Assembly: GCF_037044555.1 (NCBI RefSeq)
Contig: NZ_CP146275.1
Location: 1,840,501 to 1,904,500 of the forward strand
From: Pelagibacterium nitratireducens
Lineage (GTDB): Bacteria; Pseudomonadota; Alphaproteobacteria; Rhizobiales; Devosiaceae
Length of the DNA: 64,000 bases
Direction of reading: 5' to 3'
In this document: piece after piece, positions 35,766-44,657 of the stretch
Layout: every line of letters starts with the position of its first letter
Numbering within the stretch: position 1 is the first letter of the stretch
Made by a program: the position numbers and the translations under genes
The notes under the pieces: model-generated
Databases searched by the model: none
What the model was told of the DNA's origin: nothing
Seen by the model: only the letters and a program-made list of their open reading frames with translations

Positions 35766-36888
35766 ATGCGCGCAGACGTTCTCAAGACTGTTGACGAAAT
35801 CAAGCAGGCCCTAAGCCTGCTGAGGAGGCATCTTTGACTGGGATACAGCCGAAAGACGCCTCGACGCACTGAACGCCCGCTCGGAATCGGGCGATCTGTG
35901 GAACGATCCGGAAGAAGCGCGCAAGGTGATGAGCGAACGTCAGTCGCTCGAAAGCGCCATCGACACGGTCAAGACGCTCGAAGCCGGGATCAGCGACAAT
36001 ATCGAGTTGATCGAACTCGGTGAGGCCGAGGGCGACGAGGAGATCGTTTCCGAAGCCGAAAAGGCACTGGTCGAGCTGAAGGGCACCGCTGCCCGCATGC
36101 GGGTGGAAACCCTGCTGTCCGGCGAAGCGGACGCGAATGACTGCTATCTCGAGGTCCATTCCGGGGCCGGAGGCACCGAGAGCCAGGACTGGGCGCAGAT
36201 GTTGTTCCGCATGTATACGCGCTGGGCGGAACGGCGTGGGTTCAAGGTCGAGACCATCGAATACAGCGCCGGCGAAGAAGCGGGGATCAAGGGCGCGACG
36301 ATCCTGATCAAGGGCCACAACGCCTATGGTTGGCTCAAGACCGAGAGCGGCGTGCACCGGCTGGTGCGCATTTCGCCCTATGACAGCCAGGCGCGACGGC
36401 ATACGAGCTTTTCGAGCGTCTGGGTCTATCCGGTGATCGATGACTCGATCGATATCGACGTCAATGAATCCGATGTGCGGATCGATACCTACAGGGCATC
36501 GGGCGCGGGTGGCCAGCACGTCAACACCACCGATTCGGCGGTGCGTATCACCCATATCGCCACCGGAATCGTGGTGCAGTGCCAGAACGAACGCAGCCAG
36601 CACAAGAACAAGGCGCAGGCCTGGGACATGCTGCGGGCGCGGCTTTACGAACTCGAACTGCAAAAGCGTGAGGAAGCGGCCAGTGCCGAAGCGGCTTCAA
36701 AGACCGAGATCGGCTGGGGGCACCAGATCCGCTCCTATGTGCTCCAGCCCTATCAGCTGGTGAAGGATCTGCGCACGCAGGTGGAAAGCACGGCGCCGGC
36801 CGATGTGCTGGATGGCGCGCTCGACCCGTTCATGGAAGCATCGCTGGCTCAGCGCGTCGGTGCGGACAAGGACGAGGAAGAGGCCTGA
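35766..36888 (+). CDS. prfB: Peptide chain release factor 2 (programmed +1 frameshift)
   Basis: RF2 reads UAA and UGA stop codons. The full product needs join(35766..35834, 35836..36888) and is 373 residues. Frame one starts at ATG 35766 and runs 23 codons to CTT, then meets TGA at 35835. Skipping one T moves to the second frame, GAC TGG GAT and onward. The internal Shine-Dalgarno AGGAGG lies at the canonical distance before CAT CTT TGA C. The hydrolysis motif GGQ is in [15 protein letters not shown]. The stop-recognition tripeptide is SPY ([14 protein letters not shown]) rather than SPF of E. coli. Convergent with the M23 peptidase, with 7 bases between stops. Confidence 0.97.
35823..35838 (+). 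promoter_or_regulatory. RF2 programmed frameshift signal
   Basis: AGGAGG (35823-35828), CAT (35829-35831), the slippery CTT (35832-35834), then TGA followed by C. This is the classic autoregulatory +1 site: when RF2 is scarce the ribosome pauses on UGA and slips forward, making more RF2. Confidence 0.97.
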
Positions 36889-36895
36889 CGCCGGG

Positions 36896-38029
36896 CTATT
36901 GCAGATAGGCAGCGAGCGTGCGTCCGGCGGCAATAAAGCGCGACGGGTCTATGGCGCTGCCGGCCTTGCGGACTTCAAAATGCACATGCGGGCCGGTCGA
37001 ACGGCCGGTGGAGCCGGCGAGGCCAAGCTGTTGGCCACCGGCAATCGTCTGGCCGACGCTGACGCCGATCTGGCTCATATGGGCATAGCGGGTGGTCAGC
37101 CCGTTGCCGTGGTCGATTTCGACCATCTTGCCATATCCGCCATTGTTTGCTGCAAAGCTGACGGTTCCGCTTGCGGCGGCGATCACGGGTGTTCCGGTCG
37201 CGGCGCGGAAATCGATCCCCGAATGGAATGCGGCGCGTTTGAGAAACGGGTCGGTCCGATTGCCGAACGTCGAGGTTATGGTGGCCGTGCCGTCGAGCGG
37301 GGGCTGGATCGGCGCGTTCAGCAGAGCGCGGCGGGCCGATTGGTAGCGTGCCAGCGCGTCTGCCACGGCATTGGCCTCATCGATTATCGAACCCGGCTCG
37401 CCATCGGCCGGAATGAAAGGGCCACCGACGCCGTCGGCCGTCAGTTCGGGTTCAATGCCTATGCCGCGCAACCCCGAAACGATTTCGTTGGTCGAGAGGG
37501 TTGCGGCATCGGAGAGTGAAACCAGCGCCATGCGGGTCTCTTCCTGCATGGAGACGAGGGTTTCGGCCAGCAGGGCCGTGTCGCCGGCAAAAGCCTGAGG
37601 CTGGGCGGCAACCGATCCGGTCGTCATGGTGTCGGCGGTCCCATCCTGCCTGCCAACACCCATTTCGCGGGCCATTTCCGTAAGCGCGCGGACATATTCA
37701 TGCTGTTCGGAGAGCACTTCCTGCTGTTGCACCAGTTCGTGCATCTGCAGGTTCATATCGCCCATCTGGGCGTATTGGCGGGAATGGAGCCGGTCCACTT
37801 CGAGCCGCAATTCGGTGATGCGCTGTTCGTAGGCGGTAAAGAGGGTGGTGTTGTCCTCGCGCAGGAGGCCATTGATTTCAGGGGCGAAATAGAGGGCGAG
37901 GCCCGTTACGGCGTTGGTGACAAGAAGCAGCGTGACGACTCCGACCAGCAGCGGATATGCGCCCGCGCTACGCCTGCCGGGCCTGGCTTTCTGCCTGCCA
38001 AGCTCTATCGACTGATCCCCCGATGGCAC
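36896..38029 (-). CDS. M23 family metallopeptidase with membrane anchor
   Basis: This is a 377-residue envelope protein. A membrane helix (about 25-48) is followed by a coiled coil (about 65-125), a linker, and a C-terminal LytM/M23 domain (245-360). Zinc residues are in FHSGIDF (His, Asp) and GPHVHFE (His-x-His). Such enzymes cut peptide cross-links, or activate amidases if degenerate; here the zinc ligands look intact. It starts with GTG 38029. A CtrA-like site (38090-38105) lies about 60 bases upstream, which would suit cell-cycle-timed wall cutting. The bcp gene ends 71 bases upstream on the same strand. Confidence 0.9.
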   Translation of the reverse strand: MPSGDQSIELGRQKARPGRRSAGAYPLLVGVVTLLLVTNAVTGLALYFAPEINGLLREDNTTLFTAYEQRITELRLEVDRLHSRQYAQMGDMNLQMHELVQQQEVLSEQHEYVRALTEMAREMGVGRQDGTADTMTTGSVAAQPQAFAGDTALLAETLVSMQEETRMALVSLSDAATLSTNEIVSGLRGIGIEPELTADGVGGPFIPADGEPGSIIDEANAVADALARYQSARRALLNAPIQPPLDGTATITSTFGNRTDPFLKRAAFHSGIDFRAATGTPVIAAASGTVSFAANNGGYGKMVEIDHGNGLTTRYAHMSQIGVSVGQTIAGGQQLGLAGSTGRSTGPHVHFEVRKAGSAIDPSRFIAAGRTLAAYLQ

Positions 38030-38088
38030 AGATGGTCCCCCGATGACGCAATTCTTACATCAAACATCAGCAATTATGCAGGGTCATG

Positions 38089-38105
38089 GTTAATGCGGGG
38101 CTAAC
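38089..38105 (-). promoter_or_regulatory. CtrA-like site upstream of the M23 peptidase
   Basis: On the minus strand the sequence reads TTAG-N7-TTAACC, one base off the CtrA full site TTAA-N7-TTAAC. It lies about 60 bases before the M23 start, overlapping the end of bcp. CtrA controls many wall hydrolase genes in alphaproteobacteria. Occupancy is unproven. Confidence 0.35.
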
Positions 38106-38583
38106 CTACGGCTTTCATCACGCGCTCGACATGCCCCTTGGCCCTGATATTGGGCCAGACCTGCGCGATCTTGCCTTCGGGGTCGATCAGAACGGTCGAA
38201 CGGATAAGCCCCAGATAGGTCCGGCCGTAATTTTTCTTTTCGCCCCAGACGCCGTAGGGGTCGATTGCCTTGTGGTCGGGGTCTGACAGCAGGATGGGTG
38301 TCAGGGCGTATTTTTTGCGGAAGTCTGCGAGTTTTTCGACGCTGTCGGGGGATATGCCGACCAGGACGATATCGCGCTCTGCAAACCATGGGGCGTTGGC
38401 GGTGAAGGAAAGATTCTGATCGTTGCAGGCGGGCGTGTCGGCCTGGGGATAGAAGTAGATCAGGACCGATTTGCCGCGCTGGTCGGCAAGCGCAAACGAT
38501 GTGTCGGCGTCGGTTTTAAGGGTGAAATCTGGCGCGGGTTTGCCGGTGGACAGGGTGGTCATCGGGCTGGCCTTTTCCATCAA
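38101..38583 (-). CDS. bcp: Bcp-type thiol peroxidase (peroxiredoxin)
   Basis: This 160-residue peroxiredoxin reduces hydrogen peroxide and organic hydroperoxides in the cytoplasm using thioredoxin. The active-site loop is YPQADTPACNDQ, with peroxidatic Cys53. No second cysteine follows five residues later as in E. coli Bcp, so it is probably a 1-Cys form needing another thiol. FRKKYALTPILLSDPDHKA and the RSTVLIDPEGKI strand are typical. The start is either ATG 38583 or ATG 38562 (MTTLSTGKPAPDF); both have a purine-rich site upstream. Confidence 0.93.
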   Translation of the reverse strand: MMEKASPMTTLSTGKPAPDFTLKTDADTSFALADQRGKSVLIYFYPQADTPACNDQNLSFTANAPWFAERDIVLVGISPDSVEKLADFRKKYALTPILLSDPDHKAIDPYGVWGEKKNYGRTYLGLIRSTVLIDPEGKIAQVWPNIRAKGHVERVMKAVG

Positions 38584-38823
38584 TTTTCCCTGTCCACAGG
38601 GCGCGGCAGGGTATCTGTGCCATATTCAAGCCGATATGGTCGGCGAGAGACAGCTTTGATAGCCGATTCTGCGGCATTGGCCTTGGCACATATTTCCAGA
38701 TCATTTTGCCGTTTCCAAAAAAAAACGGTGCAACGATCCAAGTCTTTGTTTTGTCGCGCTTCCGCACCGGATAAGGGGATTTTACCTGTCCTGGAAACGC
38801 TCTAATGGGACCCGCATCCGACA

Positions 38824-41800
38824 GTGAGTGAGACGACACGTCCCAGGCGAACCATTTTCGGCCCCAGGCGATGGTTGGCGCTCAAGGTTCTTGCCCTTTT
38901 TTGCATCGGACTGGTTGTCCTTTTTGCCCTGCTGTATGTGCGTCTGCTGTTTGGCCCGATATCGCTCGCTTTCCTCTCGGACCGGGCCAAGAGCGAAGTG
39001 GCGGGAATCATCGATGACAGTTTCGACGTCGACTGGCGCGATTTCGGGTTGTCGCTCACCGGGCCGGTCAGCGTGGGCTTTCATCTCTCGACGGTCACCC
39101 TGACCGAGAGGGCTTCCGACGCCGTCATCGAGGCCGATGCGCTGGAAATAGGGCTCTCGCCCCTGGGGCTGCTGGTCGGGCGGCCAGAGGCGCGTGTCAT
39201 CCTGATCGAGCCCCGTTTCCAGATGGTGCAGGACCTGCTTGGCCCGAGGCTCTCACGGTTCGAATTTCTCGAGGCCGAAGGCACCGGCGAGACCGTGGTT
39301 CGTGTCATCGAGGGCAGCGAGCGGGCGCCTGACGTGCAGATTGGCGATTATGGCATTTCTGTTGGGGAGCGCGGGGCCGGGGACATCGGGTTGCGCTCGG
39401 ACAATGATTGGCTGGTGGCCAATGTCGAGGCTCTCGATGAAGCGTTTGGCCAGCTTGCCGAGCAGGCGATGGCGGGGCAGGTGCGGCGCTTTGAAATTCG
39501 CGACGGATCGATCGGCATGCTCGATACGGTCTACGGGCTTTACCGATCCTTCGAGGGTGTCGATCTCGACGTACGCTCGGGCCGCATAGACGGGCGCGTG
39601 GCCGCCGATTTTGCGGCCAGGATCGCCGGGCAGACCATGGAAGGCGAAATCGTGCGCGAGAGCGACGCGCAGGGCAATGCGATCGAAGCGGACATCAGGA
39701 ACCTCGATTTTTCAACGATCATTCCCTTTCTTGACGATGCCAACAGTCTGGCCGCGCTGCGGGGAACCGGGAATCTGGGTCTGTCGGTCGCGCTGGAGGC
39801 CGGCTCCCGGGGCCGTGTCCAGTCCGGGCAGTTCGTCATCGACATCGACGGAACGCAGTTGCGGCTCAACGAGGACCTGTTCGAGGTCTCCGTCGAGCCT
39901 TTTGCAGTGGACTGGTATCCTGACCAATCGCTGTTCTCCATCGCCGACGTCGAAGTCGGCGTGGGTCAGAGCAGGGGAACGATCGGTGGCGATATCGTCA
40001 TGGGGTTTGACGAGCAGTTCGGGCCAACGCTCGGGATGTCGCTCCGTGGGCGGGATTTGTGGCTGCATCCAGACGATCTCGATGCTCCGTCCGAGCCGTT
40101 CGAGGAAATTCATTATGAAGGGTGGTCGGCGCCGCTTTACGGTGCGGTCGGCATCGATCGCATGGTTGTGGCAAAAGATGATGTCAGCGTCGTCATGCAG
40201 GGCCGGCTCGACATGGTACGCGAAGGCGTGGGGCTCGATGTGTCGCTGAGCGGGCGGGGCGCATCGGCCGATGATATCAAGCGGCTGTGGCCCTACCTGT
40301 TTGCGCCAGAGGGCCGGGAGTGGTTCACCGCCTATGTTGCCGATGGCACTGTGGCGAGCGCCGATATGCGGTTCCGGTTTCCGGTTGGCACCATTGCGCT
40401 GGATGGGGAGCCGCGGCCGATGCCAGAGGGCGCGCTGAAGATCGATCTTGTTGGCAACGGAGTGCAATTGCGGCCGCTCGAGGGTGTGCCGGAGTTTCAG
40501 GTGGATGGCGAAGCGCGCCTGACCATGCGCGACAATCAACTGACCATGGCGTTCGAGCGGGCCAGCCTCACGGAATTCGGCGATGCGGTCTCGATTTCAA
40601 ATGCGGCCTATATCAACCAGGACGTTTCCGCCAGCGAGCAGGTGTTCGAGATTTCCGGAGACGTATCGGGACCGGTGCCGGCCATTCTGGACGTTGTGAC
40701 GAGCGATACGCTCAACCTTCTCGAGGATTTCGATTTCGGGATCGATCCGGGCGCGTTGGCGCAGGATTTGACCGGCTCGGTCGCGGGGACGGTCATTGCG
40801 ACGATCGAAACCGACGATACCGGGCAATTGATGGGCACCGATTATGCGCTTAACGGCTCGATTTCCGATATGGCCAGCGCCCGGCCGATCCAGGGCGTAA
40901 ACTTTTCCGACGCCGATCTGACCTTTACCGCTTCGCAGGCGGGATTTCGGGTTGTCGGCGCAGCCAGCGTGGGCGAGGCGCGGGTCGATCTGGAAGCCGA
41001 ACAGAGCGGAGGTGGCGCACCGCAACTGGCATTTGCATCGACATTGAGCGTTGCCGATGCGGCAGAGTTGGGCATCGATCTTTCCCCATATATGGGAGGG
41101 ACGGTGCGCGTTGTGGCGCGCCCGCGCGATGACGGCGCGATTGAGGTGCAGGCCGATCTCACGGACGCATCGTTGGCGATCAGCGATATCGGGATCAGCA
41201 AGGCGCAGGGCGTGGCGGGCGGACTTGAGGCGATTGTTTCGCTGGGGGGCGAGGACATCGCCGTTTCCGACATCGCCCTCAATTTCGGCACTGTCCGGCT
41301 CGAGGGGGAATTGGGTCTCGGCGCGGACGGGGCCCTCGTTTCAGCGGATTTTTCCACGTTCCAGATCAGTGCGGACGATAATGCGCAGGTGTCCATGACC
41401 CCGGTCGAGGGGGGCTATGCGCTGGCGATCAGCGGCGAACAACTCGACCTCAAACCGGTGCTCAAGCGGTTCTTCAATCTCGAGGGCGACGATGCGGCGG
41501 GTGCGAGCGAGGACCTGCAGGATCAAATGTTCGATGTGAGCGTCAATCTCGACCGTGCGCTGGGCTATTTCGGCACCGTGGCGTTCAATGTCGATCTGGA
41601 TCTTTCGGTCATGGGTGAGCAATTGCGCAGCGTGGACCTGGCCACCCAGTTCGGGAGCGGACGGTCGGCTTCGGCCACGACCAATCCCTTGCCCAGCGGG
41701 CGGATCATTTCCTATGCGACCAACGATCTGGGCGAAACGCTGAGATTTGTCGGTATCTATCCGCGCCTCGTGAATGGCGAGGGCAGTATGGTGATGCGGT

Positions 41801-42297
41801 ACGACGAAAGTTCGGAAACCGATACGGGCGAGTTCGTCGTGCGCAATTTTGCCGTTGTGGATGAAGAAAATCTCGACGCTATCGTCGGCTCACACGACGA
41901 GTCGCAGGAGGTTCTCGCGGGCGCATCGGCGATGGAATTCGATTATGGCCGGGTCGAGTTCGTTCGGTTCAGCGATCGTATCGAGTTGGTCGAGGCAGCG
42001 ATTTACGGTGATACGGTGGGTGGCACGATCCGGGGCAACATCATGACCGACGCCGGGCAGTACGACCTGGCGGGAACCTATGTGCCGCTGTTCGGGCTTA
42101 ACAATTTCTTCCAGCAGATTCCGGTTCTCGGACCGATCTTTGGCGGGCGCGAGGGCGAGGGGCTGCTCGGGGTGACCTTTGCCGTTCGTGGACCGCTCGA
42201 TCAACCGGACCTGCTGATCAATCCGGTCTCGATCCTGGCGCCGGGCGTCTTTCGCACCCTGTTCGAATACCGATCGGCCAATCAGCCTCAGAATTGA
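38824..42297 (+). CDS. AsmA-like DUF3971 giant envelope protein
   Basis: This 1157-residue protein is anchored by one N-terminal membrane helix (about 20-42) after a basic stretch. The rest is a periplasmic beta-rich repeat protein of the AsmA/YhdP type with DUF3971. It has regularly recurring Asp/Gly-rich strands and an AsmA-like C-terminal part (GLNNFFQQIPVLGPIFGG, then TFAVRGPLDQPDLLINP). The family is thought to form a groove that moves phospholipids between inner and outer membrane. It starts with GTG 38824. It runs divergently from bcp; the 240-base gap should hold both promoters. It ends at a terminator shared with tyrS. Confidence 0.88.
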   Translation: MSETTRPRRTIFGPRRWLALKVLALFCIGLVVLFALLYVRLLFGPISLAFLSDRAKSEVAGIIDDSFDVDWRDFGLSLTGPVSVGFHLSTVTLTERASDAVIEADALEIGLSPLGLLVGRPEARVILIEPRFQMVQDLLGPRLSRFEFLEAEGTGETVVRVIEGSERAPDVQIGDYGISVGERGAGDIGLRSDNDWLVANVEALDEAFGQLAEQAMAGQVRRFEIRDGSIGMLDTVYGLYRSFEGVDLDVRSGRIDGRVAADFAARIAGQTMEGEIVRESDAQGNAIEADIRNLDFSTIIPFLDDANSLAALRGTGNLGLSVALEAGSRGRVQSGQFVIDIDGTQLRLNEDLFEVSVEPFAVDWYPDQSLFSIADVEVGVGQSRGTIGGDIVMGFDEQFGPTLGMSLRGRDLWLHPDDLDAPSEPFEEIHYEGWSAPLYGAVGIDRMVVAKDDVSVVMQGRLDMVREGVGLDVSLSGRGASADDIKRLWPYLFAPEGREWFTAYVADGTVASADMRFRFPVGTIALDGEPRPMPEGALKIDLVGNGVQLRPLEGVPEFQVDGEARLTMRDNQLTMAFERASLTEFGDAVSISNAAYINQDVSASEQVFEISGDVSGPVPAILDVVTSDTLNLLEDFDFGIDPGALAQDLTGSVAGTVIATIETDDTGQLMGTDYALNGSISDMASARPIQGVNFSDADLTFTASQAGFRVVGAASVGEARVDLEAEQSGGGAPQLAFASTLSVADAAELGIDLSPYMGGTVRVVARPRDDGAIEVQADLTDASLAISDIGISKAQGVAGGLEAIVSLGGEDIAVSDIALNFGTVRLEGELGLGADGALVSADFSTFQISADDNAQVSMTPVEGGYALAISGEQLDLKPVLKRFFNLEGDDAAGASEDLQDQMFDVSVNLDRALGYFGTVAFNVDLDLSVMGEQLRSVDLATQFGSGRSASATTNPLPSGRIISYATNDLGETLRFVGIYPRLVNGEGSMVMRYDESSETDTGEFVVRNFAVVDEENLDAIVGSHDESQEVLAGASAMEFDYGRVEFVRFSDRIELVEAAIYGDTVGGTIRGNIMTDAGQYDLAGTYVPLFGLNNFFQQIPVLGPIFGGREGEGLLGVTFAVRGPLDQPDLLINPVSILAPGVFRTLFEYRSANQPQN

Positions 42298-42301
42298 AAA
42301 A

Positions 42302-42321
42302 AGCCGGGGCGTCCCCCGGCT
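42302..42321. terminator. Intrinsic terminator between AsmA-like gene and tyrS
   Basis: An 8-base GC-rich stem, AGCCGGGG / CCCCGGCT, with loop CGTC is flanked by an A-run on the left and TCTTTC on the right, so it can stop transcription from both convergent genes. Confidence 0.88.
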
Positions 42322-42328
42322 CTTTCAT

Positions 42329-43582
42329 TCAAACGGGCTTGAGCAGTACGTGGCGTTTCTTTCCGATCGAGAGCTTGATGACGCCCTCGCTCAAGACCTG
42401 CTCTTGCCCGAGGCTCATCTTGTCGTCGGTCACCGTCTGGTCGTTGACCTTGAGTGCGCCGCCCTGGATGTGGCGACGGGCTTCGCCGTTGGACGACGCC
42501 AGGCCGGCGGTGACCGTCGCGGCGAGGATGCCCAGACCACCGCGCAGGGCCGACCAGCCGATCTGGATGGTCGGCAGCGAGAGATCGAGCTGGCCCGCCT
42601 CAAACACCGCGACGGCGGTTGTGGCGGCGTCCTGGGCGGCCTGACGGCCGTGAACCAGCGCCGTTACCTCGGTCGCCAGCACCTTCTTGGCCTCGTTGAT
42701 GTCGGTGGCGACACCGGCCATCACCCTGGCGATCTCATCGAGGGGCAGGGTCGTGAAGAGCTTTAGGAAGCGCTCGACGTCGGCGTCCTCTGTGTTGCGC
42801 CAGTACTGCCAGAAATCATAGACCGAAAGCGCATCGGCGTTGAGCCAGACGGCGCCGTTGGCGGTCTTGCCCATCTTCTGGCCGGACGCCGTGGTCAGCA
42901 GGGGCGAGGTGAGGGCGTAGAACTGGGTATCGAGCATGCGGTGCCCGAGATCGAGCCCGTTGACGATATTGCCCCATTGATCCGAGCCGCCCATCTGCAG
43001 AGTGCAGCCGTAGCGTTTGTTGAGCTCTACGAAATCGTAGGCCTGCAGGATCATGTAGTTGAATTCGAGAAAGCTCAGCGACTGTTCGCGATCCAGACGC
43101 AGCTTGACGGAATCGAAGCTGAGCATCCTGTTGACCGAGAAATGACGGCCGACGTCACGCAGGAATTCGATGTAGCCAAGCTCAAGCAGCCAATCGGCGT
43201 TGTTGGCCATTACGGCGTCCTGGGGGCCGTCGCCAAAGTCGAGGAAATTGGCGAACTTCTGCTTTATGCCGTCGATGTTTGCGGAGATGCCCTCGACGGT
43301 CAGAAGTTTGCGCGCTTCGTCCTTGAAGGAGGGATCGCCGATCATGCCGGTACCGCCGCCCATCAGCGCGATGGGGCGATGGCCGGTCTTCTGCATCCAG
43401 TGCAGCATCATGATCTGCATGAGATGGCCGACATGGAGCGATGCCGCGGTCGGATCGTAGCCGATGTAGCCGGTCACGATCTCGGTCGAGAACTTCTTGT
43501 CGAGCCCGTCGGGATCGGAAATCTGGTGGATGAAGCCGCGCTCGGAGAGCGTATTGAGAAATTCGGATTTGAACTGGGTCAT
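42329..43582 (-). CDS. tyrS: Tyrosyl-tRNA synthetase
   Basis: This 417-residue class I synthetase attaches tyrosine to tRNA-Tyr. The HIGH-like motif is HVGH ([16 protein letters not shown]), the tyrosine-binding core includes YDFVELN and [10 protein letters not shown], and the KMSKS-like loop is KMGKT. A C-terminal S4-like RNA-binding domain (about 350-410) is present. The length fits the TyrS family. It stands between an AsmA-like gene (convergent) and an alpha/beta hydrolase gene upstream on the same strand, 164 bases away. Confidence 0.97.
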   Translation of the reverse strand: MTQFKSEFLNTLSERGFIHQISDPDGLDKKFSTEIVTGYIGYDPTAASLHVGHLMQIMMLHWMQKTGHRPIALMGGGTGMIGDPSFKDEARKLLTVEGISANIDGIKQKFANFLDFGDGPQDAVMANNADWLLELGYIEFLRDVGRHFSVNRMLSFDSVKLRLDREQSLSFLEFNYMILQAYDFVELNKRYGCTLQMGGSDQWGNIVNGLDLGHRMLDTQFYALTSPLLTTASGQKMGKTANGAVWLNADALSVYDFWQYWRNTEDADVERFLKLFTTLPLDEIARVMAGVATDINEAKKVLATEVTALVHGRQAAQDAATTAVAVFEAGQLDLSLPTIQIGWSALRGGLGILAATVTAGLASSNGEARRHIQGGALKVNDQTVTDDKMSLGQEQVLSEGVIKLSIGKKRHVLLKPV

Positions 43583-43746
43583 TGGTCTTGATTCCAGAGC
43601 GTTGAAGCTGCCCGGCAGCCATTTGCCGGGCGGGTTTGGCTCGAAATCATCCCGTCAATGGGGCGCCCTTACGCCCAGGATGAGATTCGCAGACTGTCCG
43701 GAGCGGCTCCTCTCTTGTCGGAAGCGCTCCAGAACGATCGCAGGGG

Positions 43747-44409
43747 TCAACGTCCGCCGCCGGCGGCGATCTCGGCCCGGCGACGGTCGAGATATTCGCC
43801 GCATGCTTCGATCAATTCGTCGGCCTTGTTCTCGTAGAAATGGTTGGCGCCCTCAACGATCTGCTGTTCGATGGTGATGCCCTTCTGGAGCTTGAGCTTG
43901 TCGACAAGCTTCTGAACCGATTCGGGCGGGGCCACGCGGTCCTTGTCGCCATGGATGATCAGGCCGGACGACGGGCAGGGGGCCAGGAACGAAAAGTCGT
44001 AGAGATTTTCCGGCGGGGAAACCGAAATGAAGCCCTCGACCTCGGGACGCCGCATCAAAAGCTGCATGCCGATCCAGGCGCCGAACGAGAATCCGGCGAT
44101 CCAGCAGCCGCGGCTCTCGCGGTTGATGGCCTGCAGCCAATCGAGCGCTGCCGCTGCGTCTGACAGCTCGCCAACGCCGTGATCGAAGAGGCCCTGTGAA
44201 CGCCCGACGCCGCGCGAATTGAAGCGCAGGACCGCAAAGCCGCGCTGCACGAACATGTAGAAGAGATTATAGACGATCTGGTTGTTCATCGTGCCCCCGA
44301 ACTGGGGATGAGGATGAAGGATGATCGCAACGGGTGCGTTGGGCTCCTTGCCCGGCTGATACCGGCCCTCGATACGCCCCTCGGGTCCGTTGAAAATCAC
44401 TTCAGGCAT
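43747..44409 (-). CDS. Alpha/beta hydrolase
   Basis: This is a 220-residue cytoplasmic hydrolase. The nucleophile elbow GFSFGA holds the catalytic Ser. The conserved LHPHPQFGGTMNN near the N-terminus and LRFNSRGVGRSQG form the oxyanion region. The acid and His are likely in HGDKDRVAPPE and GANHFY. This subgroup (often annotated YsgA/dienelactone-hydrolase-like) is common in alphaproteobacteria; the substrate is unknown. It is divergent from the suf operon across a 248-base gap. There is a weak hairpin between it and tyrS (43610-43631) without a clear T-run. Confidence 0.88.
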   Translation of the reverse strand: MPEVIFNGPEGRIEGRYQPGKEPNAPVAIILHPHPQFGGTMNNQIVYNLFYMFVQRGFAVLRFNSRGVGRSQGLFDHGVGELSDAAAALDWLQAINRESRGCWIAGFSFGAWIGMQLLMRRPEVEGFISVSPPENLYDFSFLAPCPSSGLIIHGDKDRVAPPESVQKLVDKLKLQKGITIEQQIVEGANHFYENKADELIEACGEYLDRRRAEIAAGGGR

Positions 44410-44470
44410 TGACTCTTACCTTTATGCTTAGTTCGGCACTGCATGGGAGGCATGCACCCGCGGACCCGGC

Positions 44471-44499
44471 TTGACGAATGGTGCAGGTGTCCATAAAAC
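44471..44499 (+). promoter_or_regulatory. Sigma-70-like promoter of the suf operon
   Basis: A -35 TTGACG (44471-44476), a 17-base spacer and a -10 TAAAAC (44494-44499) point toward the suf genes. The expected start of transcription is near 44506. The ICE/Irr box begins about ten bases later, a good place for repression. Confidence 0.55.
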
Positions 44500-44515
44500 T
44501 GACTTGGAATACCAG

Positions 44516-44532
44516 TTTAGAATAATTCCAAA
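44516..44532. promoter_or_regulatory. ICE (Irr) box in front of the suf operon
   Basis: TTTAGAATAATTCCAAA matches the iron-control element TTTAGAA-N3-TTCTAAA in all but one base. Irr is the heme-responsive iron regulator of Rhizobiales-type bacteria, and suf operons are established Irr targets there. Its place just after the predicted transcription start fits repression under low iron or heme. Confidence 0.75.
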
Positions 44533-44565
44533 CGGGTTTTGGCCGGAGTTCCCGGCGCATTCGAG

Positions 44566-44587
44566 CGCTCCTTTTACTTAAGGAGCG
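44566..44587 (+). other. Hairpin in the suf leader
   Basis: The leader between promoter and first gene can form the perfect stem CGCTCCTT / AAGGAGCG with loop TTACTT. No T-run follows, so it is not an ordinary terminator. It may stabilise or regulate the transcript. Confidence 0.4.
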
Positions 44588-44657
44588 AGTCGAATTTCAA
44601 GGATTGTTTGCTGCAGCGAGCTTTTGTTGGGTTTGAGAGCGGCGAGTTGACGGATCG

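Noticed and set aside
43610-43631. Hairpin GCCCGGCA / TGCCGGGC between tyrS and the hydrolase
   Set aside because: No T-run on either strand, so a terminator call is not supported.
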